A stretch of DNA of 64,000 bases from Bradyrhizobium sp. SZCCT0231 (GTDB lineage Bacteria > Pseudomonadota > Alphaproteobacteria > Rhizobiales > Xanthobacteraceae): contig NZ_JAFCKP010000001.1 of assembly GCF_018130245.1 (NCBI RefSeq), positions 372,001 through 436,000 of the forward strand, in the 5' to 3' direction. The notes beneath the pieces were generated by a model, which had not been told where the DNA came from, ran no database searches, and saw nothing but the letters and a program-made list of their open reading frames with translations. A program made the position numbers and the translations under genes. This document shows, piece by piece, positions 25,039-33,877 of this stretch. How positions within the stretch are numbered: position 1 is the first letter of the stretch; the number at the start of each line of letters is the position of its first letter.

Positions 25039-25050
25039 GGTTCTCTCCGG

Positions 25051-26301
25051 TCAGGATGCGACGCCAGCGATCGCCAGCACGGTATGCATGAGAACGTTGG
25101 TGCCTGCGGCGCAGTCGCCTTGCGTGGCGTCCTCCAGCTCGTTGTGGCTGATGCCGTCCTTGCAGGGCACGAACACCATCGCGGCCGGCATGACGGTGTT
25201 GAGGTTGCAGGCGTCGTGGCCGGCGCCGGAGGTGATGCGGCGGGAGGAATAGCCGAGCGTCTTCGCCGCGTTCTCGACCGCGGCGATCAGCTTCGGATCG
25301 AAATGCGTCGGTGGCTTGCGCCAGACCAGATCGATCTTGACCTCGACCTTGCGGCGCGCGGCGATCTCGGCGATCGCCGCACGAAGATCGCGATCGAGCG
25401 CGTCCATGATCGCGCCATCGGCACTGCGGCAGTCCATGGTGAAGGCGATCTCGCCGGGGATGACGTTGCGCGAGGGATTTGCGATCACGGCCTCGCCGAT
25501 GGTGCCGACCGCGTTGGGCCCATGCTTCTTGGCAATGGCTTCCATCGCCAGCACGATCTCCGACAGTGTCGCCAGCGCATCGCGCCGCAACGGCATCGGG
25601 GTCGAACCCGCATGGCTCTCGAAGCCGGAAATCTTGCCGTCGTACCACAATACGCCCTGGCCGGAATCGACCACGCCGATGGTCTTGCCTTCGGCCTCCA
25701 GGATCGGCCCCTGCTCGATGTGCAGCTCGACGAAACAGCCGAGCTTCTGGAAGCCGACCGGCTTGTCGCCGCGATAACCGATGCTGTCGAGCGCCTGGCC
25801 GACGGTCATGCCTTCGATATCCTTGCGCGACAGGATGTCGTCGGTGGTGAAGTCGCCGACATAGGCGGCGGACGCCATCATCGCAGGTGCGAAGCGCGAG
25901 CCTTCCTCATTGGTCCAGTTGACGACGCAGATCGGCGCCTCGGTCTCGATGCCGGCGTCGTTCAACGTGCGGATCACTTCCAGCGCGCCGAGCGTCCCCA
26001 GAATCCCGTCATATTTGCCACCGGTCGGCTGGGTGTCGAGATGCGAGCCGATGCCGACAGGCGGCTTCGACATGTCGCGGCCCTTGCGCAGGCCGAACTG
26101 TGATCCGAGCGCGTCGACGTGGACTTCCAGTCCGGCATCCTCGCAGGCCTTGCGGAACCAGTCGCGCACCTGCTTGTCTTCGGCGCTGAGCGTCAGCCGC
26201 CGCACGCCGCCCTTGGCGGTCGCGCCGAATTGCGCGGTCTCGTGGATGGAGCCCCACAGGCGGGCGGAATCGATTTGCAGGTTGGTGGCGGCTCGGCTCA
26301 T
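25051..26301 (-). CDS. Zn-dependent amidohydrolase, M20 family (N-carbamoyl-L-amino-acid hydrolase/allantoate amidohydrolase type)
   Basis: 416 residues. The metal ligands of the family are visible: GSHLDTQPTGGKYDG (His, Asp), WTNEEGSRFAP (Glu pair), VELHIEQGP (His) and ISHNELE (His) near the C-terminus. The dimerisation domain starts about residue 210. Such enzymes split N-carbamoyl amino acids, allantoate or ureidoglycine. The ATG at 26301 follows GAGAGAGAACGACC. It sits between the LysR gene upstream and the hydroxyacid dehydrogenase downstream, and with the amidase nearby suggests carbamoyl or amide catabolism. Confidence 0.88.
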   Translation of the reverse strand: MSRAATNLQIDSARLWGSIHETAQFGATAKGGVRRLTLSAEDKQVRDWFRKACEDAGLEVHVDALGSQFGLRKGRDMSKPPVGIGSHLDTQPTGGKYDGILGTLGALEVIRTLNDAGIETEAPICVVNWTNEEGSRFAPAMMASAAYVGDFTTDDILSRKDIEGMTVGQALDSIGYRGDKPVGFQKLGCFVELHIEQGPILEAEGKTIGVVDSGQGVLWYDGKISGFESHAGSTPMPLRRDALATLSEIVLAMEAIAKKHGPNAVGTIGEAVIANPSRNVIPGEIAFTMDCRSADGAIMDALDRDLRAAIAEIAARRKVEVKIDLVWRKPPTHFDPKLIAAVENAAKTLGYSSRRITSGAGHDACNLNTVMPAAMVFVPCKDGISHNELEDATQGDCAAGTNVLMHTVLAIAGVAS

Positions 26302-26333
26302 GCGGTCGTTCTCTCTCTTGTCCGGCGCCTTTT

Positions 26334-27251
26334 TCAATGACGCGCCTGCGCGGGCGCGTCAACCGCGAGGCTGCTCTGCGCAATCTGCCGTGCAAGCTCG
26401 GCGACGCGCTCCACGGCGACGACGTCGGGCGAGGCGAGCCAGCTCGCCGTGAAGGTCAGCGGCGCGATGGCGAGATCGGTGTCGAGCAGTTGCAGCCGTC
26501 CGTCGGCGAGCTCGTTCTCGACGATGGCGTCGGGGATCACGGCGATGCCGAGCCCTTCGACCGCCATGTGGATGACGGTCGCCAGCGAGGCGGAGGCATG
26601 CAGGCGAATCGGCGGCAGCTCCGGCCGGTCGAACACCTCGCGCACGACCTCGTAAGGTTTGGTCTTGCGCGGGAAGGTGATGATCGGAAACCGCGCAAGC
26701 TCCGCCGGCGTCACCGGTCCCTTGCCGAGCCCCAGCGAGGGGCTTGCGAGGAAGCCGATCGGATAATCGGCGAGCACGCGGTTGTGCACGCCGGAAGCGG
26801 ACAACGGCCCGACGACGAAGGCGAGCTCGATCTCCTGCGCGAGCAGGCGCGCGGTGAGGTTCGGCGTGATGTCGACCTCGATCTCCAGCGACAGGTTCGG
26901 GTAGACCTCGTTGACGCTCTTGACGAGCCGCGGCAGCCAGGTGTGCACGATGGTCTCGGCGACCCCGAGCCGCATCACGCCGCGCATCGCCGAGCGGTCG
27001 CCGATCTCCGCCATCATCGCAGCGCGCAGGCCGATCAGCTTCTCCGCATAGACCATCATCTGCCGGCCGCTCGGTGTCGGTGAGGCGATGCGATGATCGC
27101 GGTTCAGGAGCTTCACGCCCATCTCGCGCTCGAGCTGGGCGATGCGCTGGGAGATCGCCGGCTGGGTGGTGTTGAGCCGTTGTGCGGCGCCGCGGAAGCT
27201 GCCGAGCTTCACAACCCATAGGAACGTCTCGATCGACCTGAAGTCCAGCAT
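26334..27251 (-). CDS. LysR family transcriptional regulator
   Basis: 305 residues. The winged helix-turn-helix is at residues 1-60, with FLWVVKLGSFRGAAQRLNTT followed by QPAISQRIAQLEREMG; a type 2 periplasmic-binding-like effector domain follows from about residue 90. It lies 32 bp upstream of the M20 hydrolase on the same strand and diverges from the DUF1445 gene, so it may control either side. The intergenic region holds a perfect palindrome. Confidence 0.9.
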   Translation of the reverse strand: MLDFRSIETFLWVVKLGSFRGAAQRLNTTQPAISQRIAQLEREMGVKLLNRDHRIASPTPSGRQMMVYAEKLIGLRAAMMAEIGDRSAMRGVMRLGVAETIVHTWLPRLVKSVNEVYPNLSLEIEVDITPNLTARLLAQEIELAFVVGPLSASGVHNRVLADYPIGFLASPSLGLGKGPVTPAELARFPIITFPRKTKPYEVVREVFDRPELPPIRLHASASLATVIHMAVEGLGIAVIPDAIVENELADGRLQLLDTDLAIAPLTFTASWLASPDVVAVERVAELARQIAQSSLAVDAPAQARH

Positions 27252-27268
27252 TGGAAGGATTTTCCCAA

Positions 27269-27289
27269 TCGATAAAGCAGATTTATCGA
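27269..27289. promoter_or_regulatory. Palindromic LysR-type operator candidate
   Basis: TCGATAAA-GCAGA-TTTATCGA is a perfect 8-bp inverted repeat, 18 bp upstream of the lysR ATG and about 79 bp upstream of DUF1445. It contains the T-N11-A pattern expected of LysR recognition sites and lies in the only AT-rich stretch of the gap. Confidence 0.6.
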
Positions 27290-27367
27290 GATTGATTAGA
27301 AACGACGATTAGACTTTATAGCACGCTTGGTGTTGGCTTGTCTTTGTCGAGTTGGCAGGTCGATTAC

Positions 27368-28183
27368 ATGACTGTTTTGGTGGCAGCGCAGCAAACTGAA
27401 ACGCCCGACGGCCTTCCGAGCCGCAAGGCCCGGCTCGCCTACCGCGAGGGGCTGGTCGCCTCCACCGCCGGCGTCGCCCCCGGGTACGTTCAGGGCAATC
27501 TGGCGATCCTGCCGGCCGAATATGCCGGCGCCTTTCACCGCTTCTGCCAGCTCAATCCGAAGCCATGCCCGATCATCGGCATCTCCGATGTCGGCAGTCC
27601 GCATCTCCCTTCGCTCGGCGCCGATCTCGACATCCGCACCGACGTTCCGCGCTACCGCGTCTGGCGCGACGGCGAGGTCGTCGACGAACCGACCGATGTG
27701 AAGAGCTACTGGCGCGACGATCTCGTCACCTTCGTGCTCGGCTGCTCCTTCTCGTTCGAAGAAGCTCTGCTCGACGAGGGCATGCCGATCCGCCACATCG
27801 AGCGCAATGTGCGCGTGCCGATGTACCGCACCAACATCGCCTGCGGCGAAGCCGGCCCGTTCGCCGGTCCCATGGTGGTGTCGATGCGTCCGTTCAAGCC
27901 GGCCGATGCGATCCGCGCGGTGCAGATCACCTCGCGCTATCCCGCCGTGCACGGCGCACCCGTGCATCTCGGCCATCCGCACCTGATCGGCATCAAGGAC
28001 ATCGCGAAGCCCGACTACGGCGATCCGGTGCCGGTCGCCGACGACGAGATTCCGGTGTTCTGGGCCTGCGGGGTGACGCCGCAATCGGTGATTAACGCCG
28101 CGAAACTCCCGTTCGCGATCACGCATTCGCCCGGCTTGATGCTGGTGACGGATCTGAAGAACAAGAACATGGCCGTGATTTAG
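27368..28183 (+). CDS. DUF1445 (YcsI/D-glutamate cyclase-like) putative hydro-lyase
   Basis: 271 residues of the DUF1445 family. Typical segments are [50 protein letters not shown] and FWACGVTPQ near the C-terminus. Related proteins are annotated as hydro-lyases, and the mammalian homologue fused in DGLUCY is a D-glutamate cyclase; here the reaction is unknown. The ATG at 27368 is chosen; a TTG at 27338 is in frame but has no advantage. Divergent from lysR, followed 89 bp later by a branched-chain-type ABC transporter in the same direction. Confidence 0.8.
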   Translation: MTVLVAAQQTETPDGLPSRKARLAYREGLVASTAGVAPGYVQGNLAILPAEYAGAFHRFCQLNPKPCPIIGISDVGSPHLPSLGADLDIRTDVPRYRVWRDGEVVDEPTDVKSYWRDDLVTFVLGCSFSFEEALLDEGMPIRHIERNVRVPMYRTNIACGEAGPFAGPMVVSMRPFKPADAIRAVQITSRYPAVHGAPVHLGHPHLIGIKDIAKPDYGDPVPVADDEIPVFWACGVTPQSVINAAKLPFAITHSPGLMLVTDLKNKNMAVI

Positions 28184-28272
28184 TAGGCAGCGTTTGCTGC
28201 TTCTTCGGGCTTTACCGCATCCATCAATCGCTTCATTCGATCAGCCGAAATTCAGTAACAGGGGACTTTGCC

Positions 28273-29517
28273 ATGACGATCACTCGCCGCGACGTGTTGT
28301 TGGGAGCCACCGCCACTGCCGCTCTCGTGCCGCTGGCAGCGCGCGCACAGACCTCGGAAGTCGTGATCGGCGTGATCTATCCGTTCTCCGGCGGCAGCGC
28401 GCAGCAGGGCGTCGACGCGCAGAAGGCCTATGAGACTGCGCTCGAAGTCATCAACAAGGACACCGATTTCGACCTGCCGCTGGCGAAAGGCGAGGGCCTG
28501 CCGGGTCTCGGTGGTGCCAAGATCCGTCTCGTGTTCGCCGACCACCAGGCCGATCCGCAGAAGGGCCGCGCCGAGGCCGAGCGCCTGATCACGCAGGAGA
28601 AGGTCTGCGCCATCATCGGCACTTATCAGAGCGCGGTGGCCGTCACCGTCAGCCAGATCTGCGAACGCTATCAGGTCCCGTTCGTTTCCGCCGACAACTC
28701 CTCGCCGAGCCTGCACCGCCGCGGCCTGAAATATTACTTCCGCGCCGCGCCGCATGACGAGATGTACTCGGCCGCGATGTTCGACTTCTTCGACGCCATG
28801 AAGAAGAAGGGCACCAAGATCGAGACGCTCTCGCTGTTCCACGAGGACACCATCTTCGGCACCGATTCCGGCAATGCCCAGACCAAGATCGCCGGCGAGC
28901 GCGGCTACAAGATCGTCACCGACATCAAGTATCGCGCCAACTCGCCCTCGCTCTCGGCCGAGGTGCAGCAGCTCAAGACCGCCAATGCCGACGTGCTGAT
29001 GCCGTCGAGCTACACCACCGACGGCATCCTCTTGGTCAAGACCATGGCCGAGCTCGGCTACAAGCCGAATGCGATCGTGGCGCAGGACGCCGGCTTCTCC
29101 GAGAAGGCGCTCTATGATGCCGTCGGCGACAAGCTCGAAGGCGTGATCTCGCGCGGTACCTTCTCGCTCGACCTCGCGCAGAAGCGGCCGATGGTCGGCA
29201 AGATCAACGAGATGTTCAAGTCGCGCTCGGGCAAGGATTTCAACGATCTCACCTCGCGCCAGTTCATGGGCCTGATCATCCTCGCCGACGCCATCAGCCG
29301 CGCCAAGTCGACCGACGGCGAGAAGATCCGCGATGCGCTTGCCGCGACCGACATTCCGGGCGAGAAGACCATCATGCCCTGGAAGCGCGTCAAGTTCGAC
29401 GAGATGGGCCAGAACAACGACGCCGATCCGGTGCTGCTGCAATATGTCGGCGGCAAGTTCGTCACCATCTTCCCGCCGCAAGCCGCGATCGCCGAGGCGA
29501 TCTGGCCGATGAAGTAA
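28273..29517 (+). CDS. Branched-chain amino acid-type ABC transporter, substrate-binding protein
   Basis: 414 residues, Peripla_BP_6 fold. The N-terminus TITRRDVLLGATATAALVPL is a twin-arginine-like signal cleaved after ARAQ. The mature part starts VVIGVIYPFSGGSAQQGVDA and has the usual GTYQSAVAVTVSQICERYQV. It feeds the LivHMGF-type genes downstream. Substrates of this family include amino acids, amides, urea and aromatic acids, so the ligand is open. A 9-bp stem-loop and a repeat element lie between it and the permease. Confidence 0.88.
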   Translation: MTITRRDVLLGATATAALVPLAARAQTSEVVIGVIYPFSGGSAQQGVDAQKAYETALEVINKDTDFDLPLAKGEGLPGLGGAKIRLVFADHQADPQKGRAEAERLITQEKVCAIIGTYQSAVAVTVSQICERYQVPFVSADNSSPSLHRRGLKYYFRAAPHDEMYSAAMFDFFDAMKKKGTKIETLSLFHEDTIFGTDSGNAQTKIAGERGYKIVTDIKYRANSPSLSAEVQQLKTANADVLMPSSYTTDGILLVKTMAELGYKPNAIVAQDAGFSEKALYDAVGDKLEGVISRGTFSLDLAQKRPMVGKINEMFKSRSGKDFNDLTSRQFMGLIILADAISRAKSTDGEKIRDALAATDIPGEKTIMPWKRVKFDEMGQNNDADPVLLQYVGGKFVTIFPPQAAIAEAIWPMK

Positions 29518-29526
29518 GACTGGGAA

Positions 29527-29551
29527 GCGGGAGCTCAGATGTAGCTCCCGC
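29527..29551 (+). other. Intercistronic stem-loop after the binding-protein gene
   Basis: GCGGGAGCT-CAGATGT-AGCTCCCGC, a perfect 9-bp stem with a 7-base loop and no T-run, 9 bp after the stop codon. Such hairpins often stabilise binding-protein mRNA over the permease part of the transcript. Confidence 0.55.
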
Positions 29552-29646
29552 CCTCATCCTGAGGAGCGGGCGTAGCCCGCGTCTCGAAGGACGAGGGCTG
29601 GGCCATCCTTCGAGACGCGCGCTGGTGCGCGCTCCTCAGGATGAGG
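29552..29646. repeat. Palindromic intergenic element, CCTCATCCTGAGGAGC family
   Basis: CCTCATCCTGAGGAGC at the left is mirrored by GCTCCTCAGGATGAGG at the right, with inner CGTCTCGAAGGA / TCCTTCGAGACG. It lies inside an operon, between the binding-protein and first permease genes. Confidence 0.9.
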
Positions 29647-29668
29647 ATCTATTTCGGGGGACAGACTT

Positions 29669-30547
29669 TTGACAGCCCAAGCCATTATCCAAAGTCTCGC
29701 GAGCGGCCTTCTGATGGGCCTGCTCTACGGACTGATCGCGGTCGGCCTCGCGCTGATCTTCGGCCTGATGGACGTCACGAACTTCGCCCATGGCGAGTTC
29801 CTGATGATCGCGATGTACCTGTCCTTCTTCCTGTTCGCGTTCTTCGCCATCGATCCGTTGCTGTCGGCGCCGCTGGTCGCCGCGGCACTCTTCGTGTTCG
29901 GCGCGGTGATCTATCTATTGATTGTACGCTTCGCCATGCGGGCCAAGGCCAATGCCGGCATGGTGCAGATCTTCACCACCTTCGGCCTCGCCATCGTCAT
30001 GCGCGGCCTCGCGCAGTACTTCTTCACGCCGGATTATCGCAGCATTCCGCACTCCTGGCTCGGCGGCAAGACCATCTCGGTCTCCGGCATCTTCCTGCCG
30101 GAGCCGCAACTGGTTGGCGCGCTGGTCTCGATCGCGGCCTTTGCCGCTCTCTATTTCTTCATCCACCGCACCGATTTCGGCCGCGCGCTGGAAGCCACCC
30201 GCGAAGATCCCGGCGCGGTGGCGCTCGTCGGCATCGACAAGAACCGCGTGTTCGCGTTCGGCTGGGGCCTGGGCGCAGCGCTGGTCGGTCTCGCCGGCGC
30301 GATCATGGCGGTGTTCTTCTACATCTATCCCGACGTCGGCGCGTCCTTCGCGCTGATCGCCTATGTCACGGTGGCGCTCGGCGGCTTCGGCAGCGTGTTC
30401 GGCGCCTTCGCCGGCGGCATCATCGTCGGCCTCGTCGAGGCGGTCACGGCCCTGGTGCTGCCGCCCTCGCTGAAATCGGTCGGCATCTACGCCGTCTATC
30501 TGCTGGTCGTCTTCATCCGGCCGCGCGGCCTGTTCGGATCGATGTGA
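29669..30547 (+). CDS. Branched-chain amino acid-type ABC transporter permease (LivH-like)
   Basis: 292 residues with about eight membrane spans. GLIAVGLALIFGLMDVTNFAHGE at the N-terminus is the LivH signature, and GRALEATREDPGAVALVGID is the coupling loop. The TTG at 29669 is used, with GGGGGACAG upstream. The stop overlaps the ATG of the second permease (TGATG). Clearly the partner of the following LivM-like gene. Confidence 0.9.
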   Translation: MTAQAIIQSLASGLLMGLLYGLIAVGLALIFGLMDVTNFAHGEFLMIAMYLSFFLFAFFAIDPLLSAPLVAAALFVFGAVIYLLIVRFAMRAKANAGMVQIFTTFGLAIVMRGLAQYFFTPDYRSIPHSWLGGKTISVSGIFLPEPQLVGALVSIAAFAALYFFIHRTDFGRALEATREDPGAVALVGIDKNRVFAFGWGLGAALVGLAGAIMAVFFYIYPDVGASFALIAYVTVALGGFGSVFGAFAGGIIVGLVEAVTALVLPPSLKSVGIYAVYLLVVFIRPRGLFGSM

Positions 30548-31530
30548 TGGACAAGAACTTTGCCGCGCGGCGCCGCCGCGACCTCATCATCGCCGCCGTG
30601 CTGGCCGGGCTCGCGGCGCTGGCGCCGCTGTTCGTCAAGGACGTCTACGTCCAGAACATCCTGATCCTGACCTTGATGTATGCGGCGCTGTCGCAGAGCT
30701 GGAACATCCTGTCCGGCTATTGCGGCCAGATCTCGCTGGGACACGCGCTCTATTTCGGCATCGGCGCCTACACCACCGAGCTCTTGTTCACCAAGTTCGG
30801 CGTGCTGCCCTGGTTCGGCATGCTCGGCGGCGGCGTGATTGCGGCCGTCATCGCGATGGGCCTCGGCTATCCCTTCTTCCGCCTGCGCGGCCATTACTTC
30901 GTGATCGCGACCATCGTCATCGCCGAGATCGGACTGCTGCTGTTCCAGAACTGGGAGTGGGCGGGCGCCGCGATGGGCATCACCATTCCGATCCGCGGCG
31001 ACAGCTGGCTGAAATTCCAGTTCCTGCGCACCAAGCTGCCATACTTCTATTTCGCGCTGGCGCTCTGCTGCCTCGCCTGGTTCGTCACCTGGTGGCTGGA
31101 AGATTCCAAATGGGGCTTCTGGTGGCGTGCGGTGAAGGACAATCCGGAAGCGGCCGAGAGCCTCGGCGTCGTCGTGTTCAATTCCAAGATGGGCGCGGCC
31201 GCCGTCTCGGCCTTCCTCGTCGCCATCGGCGGCGCCTTCTATGCGCAGTTTCTCGCCTATATCGATCCTGAAAGCGTGATGGGCTTCCAGTTCTCGCTGC
31301 TGATGGCACTGCCGGCGGTGCTCGGCGGCATCGGCACCCTCTGGGGTCCGGTGTTAGGGGCCGCCATCCTGATCCCGATGACGGAGCTGACGCGCTCCTA
31401 TATCGGCGGGTCGGGGCGTGGCGTCGATCTCATCGTCTATGGTGCGCTGATCGTGGCGATTTCGCTGGCCTTGCCGCGAGGCCTGGTGAGCCTGTTCTCC
31501 CGCGCAAAACCGAAGGGAGCCACGCGATGA
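30547..31530 (+). CDS. Branched-chain amino acid-type ABC transporter permease (LivM-like)
   Basis: 327 residues, around nine spans. WNILSGYCGQISLGHALYFG is the LivM signature, and WRAVKDNPEAAESLGV the coupling loop. The ATG at 30547 overlaps the LivH-like stop; the final four bases overlap the ATPase start (ATGA). Confidence 0.9.
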   Translation: MDKNFAARRRRDLIIAAVLAGLAALAPLFVKDVYVQNILILTLMYAALSQSWNILSGYCGQISLGHALYFGIGAYTTELLFTKFGVLPWFGMLGGGVIAAVIAMGLGYPFFRLRGHYFVIATIVIAEIGLLLFQNWEWAGAAMGITIPIRGDSWLKFQFLRTKLPYFYFALALCCLAWFVTWWLEDSKWGFWWRAVKDNPEAAESLGVVVFNSKMGAAAVSAFLVAIGGAFYAQFLAYIDPESVMGFQFSLLMALPAVLGGIGTLWGPVLGAAILIPMTELTRSYIGGSGRGVDLIVYGALIVAISLALPRGLVSLFSRAKPKGATR

Positions 31531-32258
31531 CCGCGCTGCTCGAAACACGCGGCGTCTGGCAGCGCTTCGGCGGCCTCATCGCCAACAGCGACGTCTCGAT
31601 CTCGGTCGGCCGCGGCGAGATCGTAGGCCTGATCGGCCCGAACGGCGCCGGCAAGTCGACGCTGTTCAATCTCATCGCCGGCGTGCTGCCGCCGACGCAA
31701 GGCTCGATCTGGTTCGACGGCGAGGATGTCACCCGCATGCCGGCGGCCGAGCGCTGCCAGCGCGGGGTGGGCCGCACCTTCCAGGTGGTCAAGAGCTTCG
31801 AGACCATGACCGTTATCGACAACGTCATCGTCGGCGCGCTCGTGCGCAACACCGTGATGCGCGAGGCGCGCCGCAAGGCGCACGAGGTGCTGGAGTTCAC
31901 CGGCCTTGCCGCGCGGGCCGACGTGCTCGCCAGCGACCTCGTGCCGGCCGAGAAGCGCCGCCTCGAAGTTGCGCGTGCGCTCGCGACCGAACCGAAGCTG
32001 CTGCTGCTCGACGAGGTCCTCACCGGTCTCACGCCGACCGAGGCGCAGACCGGCGTTGCCTTGGTGCGAAAGGTGCGCGATGCCGGCATCACCGTGCTGA
32101 TGGTCGAGCATGTCATGGAGATCGTGATGCCCTTGGTCGACCGCGCCATCGTGCTCGACCTCGGCAAGGTGCTGGTCGAGGGCAAGCCCGCAGACGTCGT
32201 CCGCGATCCCAAGGTGATCAGCGCATATCTGGGAGATCGTCATGCTGTCGGTGCGTGA
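31527..32258 (+). CDS. Branched-chain amino acid-type ABC transporter ATPase (LivG-like)
   Basis: 243 residues. Walker A GPNGAGKST at about 36-44, Q-loop in VGRTFQVVK, Walker B LLLLDEVLTGL and H-loop in VEHVME are present. The ABC signature is the divergent LVPAEKRRLEVARAL in place of LSGGQ, as in a known LivG subgroup. It overlaps the second ATPase gene by 17 bases. Confidence 0.9.
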   Translation: MTALLETRGVWQRFGGLIANSDVSISVGRGEIVGLIGPNGAGKSTLFNLIAGVLPPTQGSIWFDGEDVTRMPAAERCQRGVGRTFQVVKSFETMTVIDNVIVGALVRNTVMREARRKAHEVLEFTGLAARADVLASDLVPAEKRRLEVARALATEPKLLLLDEVLTGLTPTEAQTGVALVRKVRDAGITVLMVEHVMEIVMPLVDRAIVLDLGKVLVEGKPADVVRDPKVISAYLGDRHAVGA

Positions 32259-32946
32259 AGTCACGACGGCCTATCAGGGCCTGGTCGCGATCTCCGCGGT
32301 CTCGATCGAGGTCCAGAAGGGCGAGATCGTCTGTGTCGCCGGCGCCAACGGCGCAGGCAAGTCGACGCTGCTGAAATCCATCGCCGGTGCCGAACGTCCG
32401 CGCTCGGGCACGGTCACGTTCGACGGCAAGCGCCTCGACGGCATGGCGCAGCATCACATCACCGCAACAGGCATCGCCTATGTGCCCGAGAACCGCCGCC
32501 TGTTCCCGCGCCTGTCGGTGCGCGACAATCTGCGTCTCGGCAGCTATCTCTACCGCGGCGAGGCGGACCGCGAGGGGCCGCTCGATCTCGTCTTCACGCT
32601 GTTCCCGCGTCTCCAGGAACGTTTGGAGCAGCGCGCCGAGACGCTAAGCGGCGGCGAGCAGCAGATGCTCGCCATCGGCCGCGCGCTGATGACGCGCCCG
32701 CGGCTCTTGATGCTGGACGAGCCCTCGCAAGGCATCATGCCGAAACTGGTGGACGAGATCTTCCAGGCGGTGAAGCGCATCCGCGACGCCGGCATGACCG
32801 TGCTGATCGTCGAGCAGCGCATGGCCGAGTGCCTCGAGATCGCCGACCGCGCCTACATCCTGCAGACCGGCCGCGTGCTGATGCAGGGCCCGTCCGCGGA
32901 GATCAAGGGCAATCCGGACGTGCGGAAGGCGTATCTGGGGCTGTAG
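32242..32946 (+). CDS. Branched-chain amino acid-type ABC transporter ATPase (LivF-like)
   Basis: 234 residues. Walker A GANGAGKST, canonical signature LSGGEQQMLAIGRAL, Walker B LLMLDEPSQGI and H-loop-region VEQRMAE (Gln instead of His, as is usual in LivF) are all visible. It ends the transporter operon. A repeat element follows before the convergent otnC. Confidence 0.9.
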   Translation: MLSVREVTTAYQGLVAISAVSIEVQKGEIVCVAGANGAGKSTLLKSIAGAERPRSGTVTFDGKRLDGMAQHHITATGIAYVPENRRLFPRLSVRDNLRLGSYLYRGEADREGPLDLVFTLFPRLQERLEQRAETLSGGEQQMLAIGRALMTRPRLLMLDEPSQGIMPKLVDEIFQAVKRIRDAGMTVLIVEQRMAECLEIADRAYILQTGRVLMQGPSAEIKGNPDVRKAYLGL

Positions 32947-32984
32947 CGGGGAAGTGTGGCGCAAGCTCGCCCCGTACACTCAGT

Positions 32985-33084
32985 GTCATCGCCCGACTTG
33001 ATCGGGCGATCCAGTATTCCAGAGACGCCAGAGGATACGGATAGGCCGCGGCGTACTGGATTCCCCGCCTTCGCGGGGAATGAC
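32985..33084. repeat. Palindromic intergenic element, GTCATCGCCCG family
   Basis: Starts GTCATCGCCCGACTTGATCG and ends CCCCGCCTTCGCGGGGAATG. Related copies lie at 49938-50056 and, more distantly, 56106-56240. It occupies the gap between two convergent genes. Confidence 0.85.
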
Positions 33085-33096
33085 AGCGGTGGGGAG

Positions 33097-33771
33097 CTAA
33101 TGCTCGTGCCCATGCTCCGGCAGCGTCACCCCAAACACCTTCACCAGATCCGTCACCTGCTCCGGCGACAGATACCGCGGGTTCATCCCACGGAGCAGCA
33201 GGTACAGCTTCGCCGTCTCCTCCAGCTCCTCCGTCGCGAACACCGCGGCTTCCAGCGTGTCGCCGGCGACGACGGGGCCGTGATTGGCAAGCAGCACGGA
33301 TGAATACTTCCCCGCCAGTCCCTTGATCGCGTCCGCGACCGCGGGATCGCCCGGGCGGTAATAGGGCACGAGCGCGGTGGCGCCGCATTTCATCAGGTAA
33401 TAGGCTGTCATCGGCGGCAGCGCGGCGCGCGGGTCGATCTCGGGCAGCATCGACAGCGCGACCGAATGGGTGGAGTGCAGATGCACGATCGCGCGGGCAC
33501 TGCCGCGCGTGTCGTAGAGTGCGGTGTGCAGCGGAACTTCCTTGGTCGGGGCATCGCCCGACATCAGCCGGCCGGTTTCGTCCAGCCGCGACAGCTTTGC
33601 CGGATCGAGGAAGCCAAGCGAGGCGTTGGTCGGCGTCACCAGCCAGCCGCCGCCGTCCAGCCTGACGCTGATATTGCCGGAGGAGCCCGGCGTCAGCCCG
33701 CGCTCGAACAGGGACCGTCCGAAGCGGCAGATATCCTCACGCAGCCTTGTCTCGTTGCTCATGGCCGTCAT
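33097..33771 (-). CDS. otnC: 3-oxo-tetronate 4-phosphate decarboxylase (class II aldolase family)
   Basis: About 224 residues of class II aldolase/adducin fold. LTPGSSGNISVRLDGGGWLV binds the phosphate; PLHTALYDT and the zinc histidines in VHLHSTHSVA and LLANHGPVVAG are present. In the tetronate pathway it decarboxylates 3-oxo-tetronate 4-phosphate to dihydroxyacetone phosphate. The role is inferred from the divergent ltnD-otnI-otnK genes. ATG choices at 33771 and 33762 differ by three residues. Confidence 0.85.
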   Translation of the reverse strand: MTAMSNETRLREDICRFGRSLFERGLTPGSSGNISVRLDGGGWLVTPTNASLGFLDPAKLSRLDETGRLMSGDAPTKEVPLHTALYDTRGSARAIVHLHSTHSVALSMLPEIDPRAALPPMTAYYLMKCGATALVPYYRPGDPAVADAIKGLAGKYSSVLLANHGPVVAGDTLEAAVFATEELEETAKLYLLLRGMNPRYLSPEQVTDLVKVFGVTLPEHGHEH

Positions 33772-33877
33772 GCCCGCTTGTCTCACGCTTTGGCAGCGCG
33801 GCCAAGCCGTGTTATTCGGTTGCCAAGCTGCCGCAAAGGGCGGCTATTCAGGAAACGTTCGCAAGGATCAGTTGCAT

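Noticed and set aside
28187-28206. GCAGC-GTTT-GCTGC hairpin after DUF1445 as a terminator
   Set aside because: Only a 5-bp stem with no real T-run; too weak to call.
31905-31980. LivG-like ATPase seemingly with a broken ABC signature
   Set aside because: LVPAEKRRLE in place of LSGGQ recurs in a LivG subgroup I recall, and Walker A, Walker B and H-loop are intact, so this is not evidence of decay.
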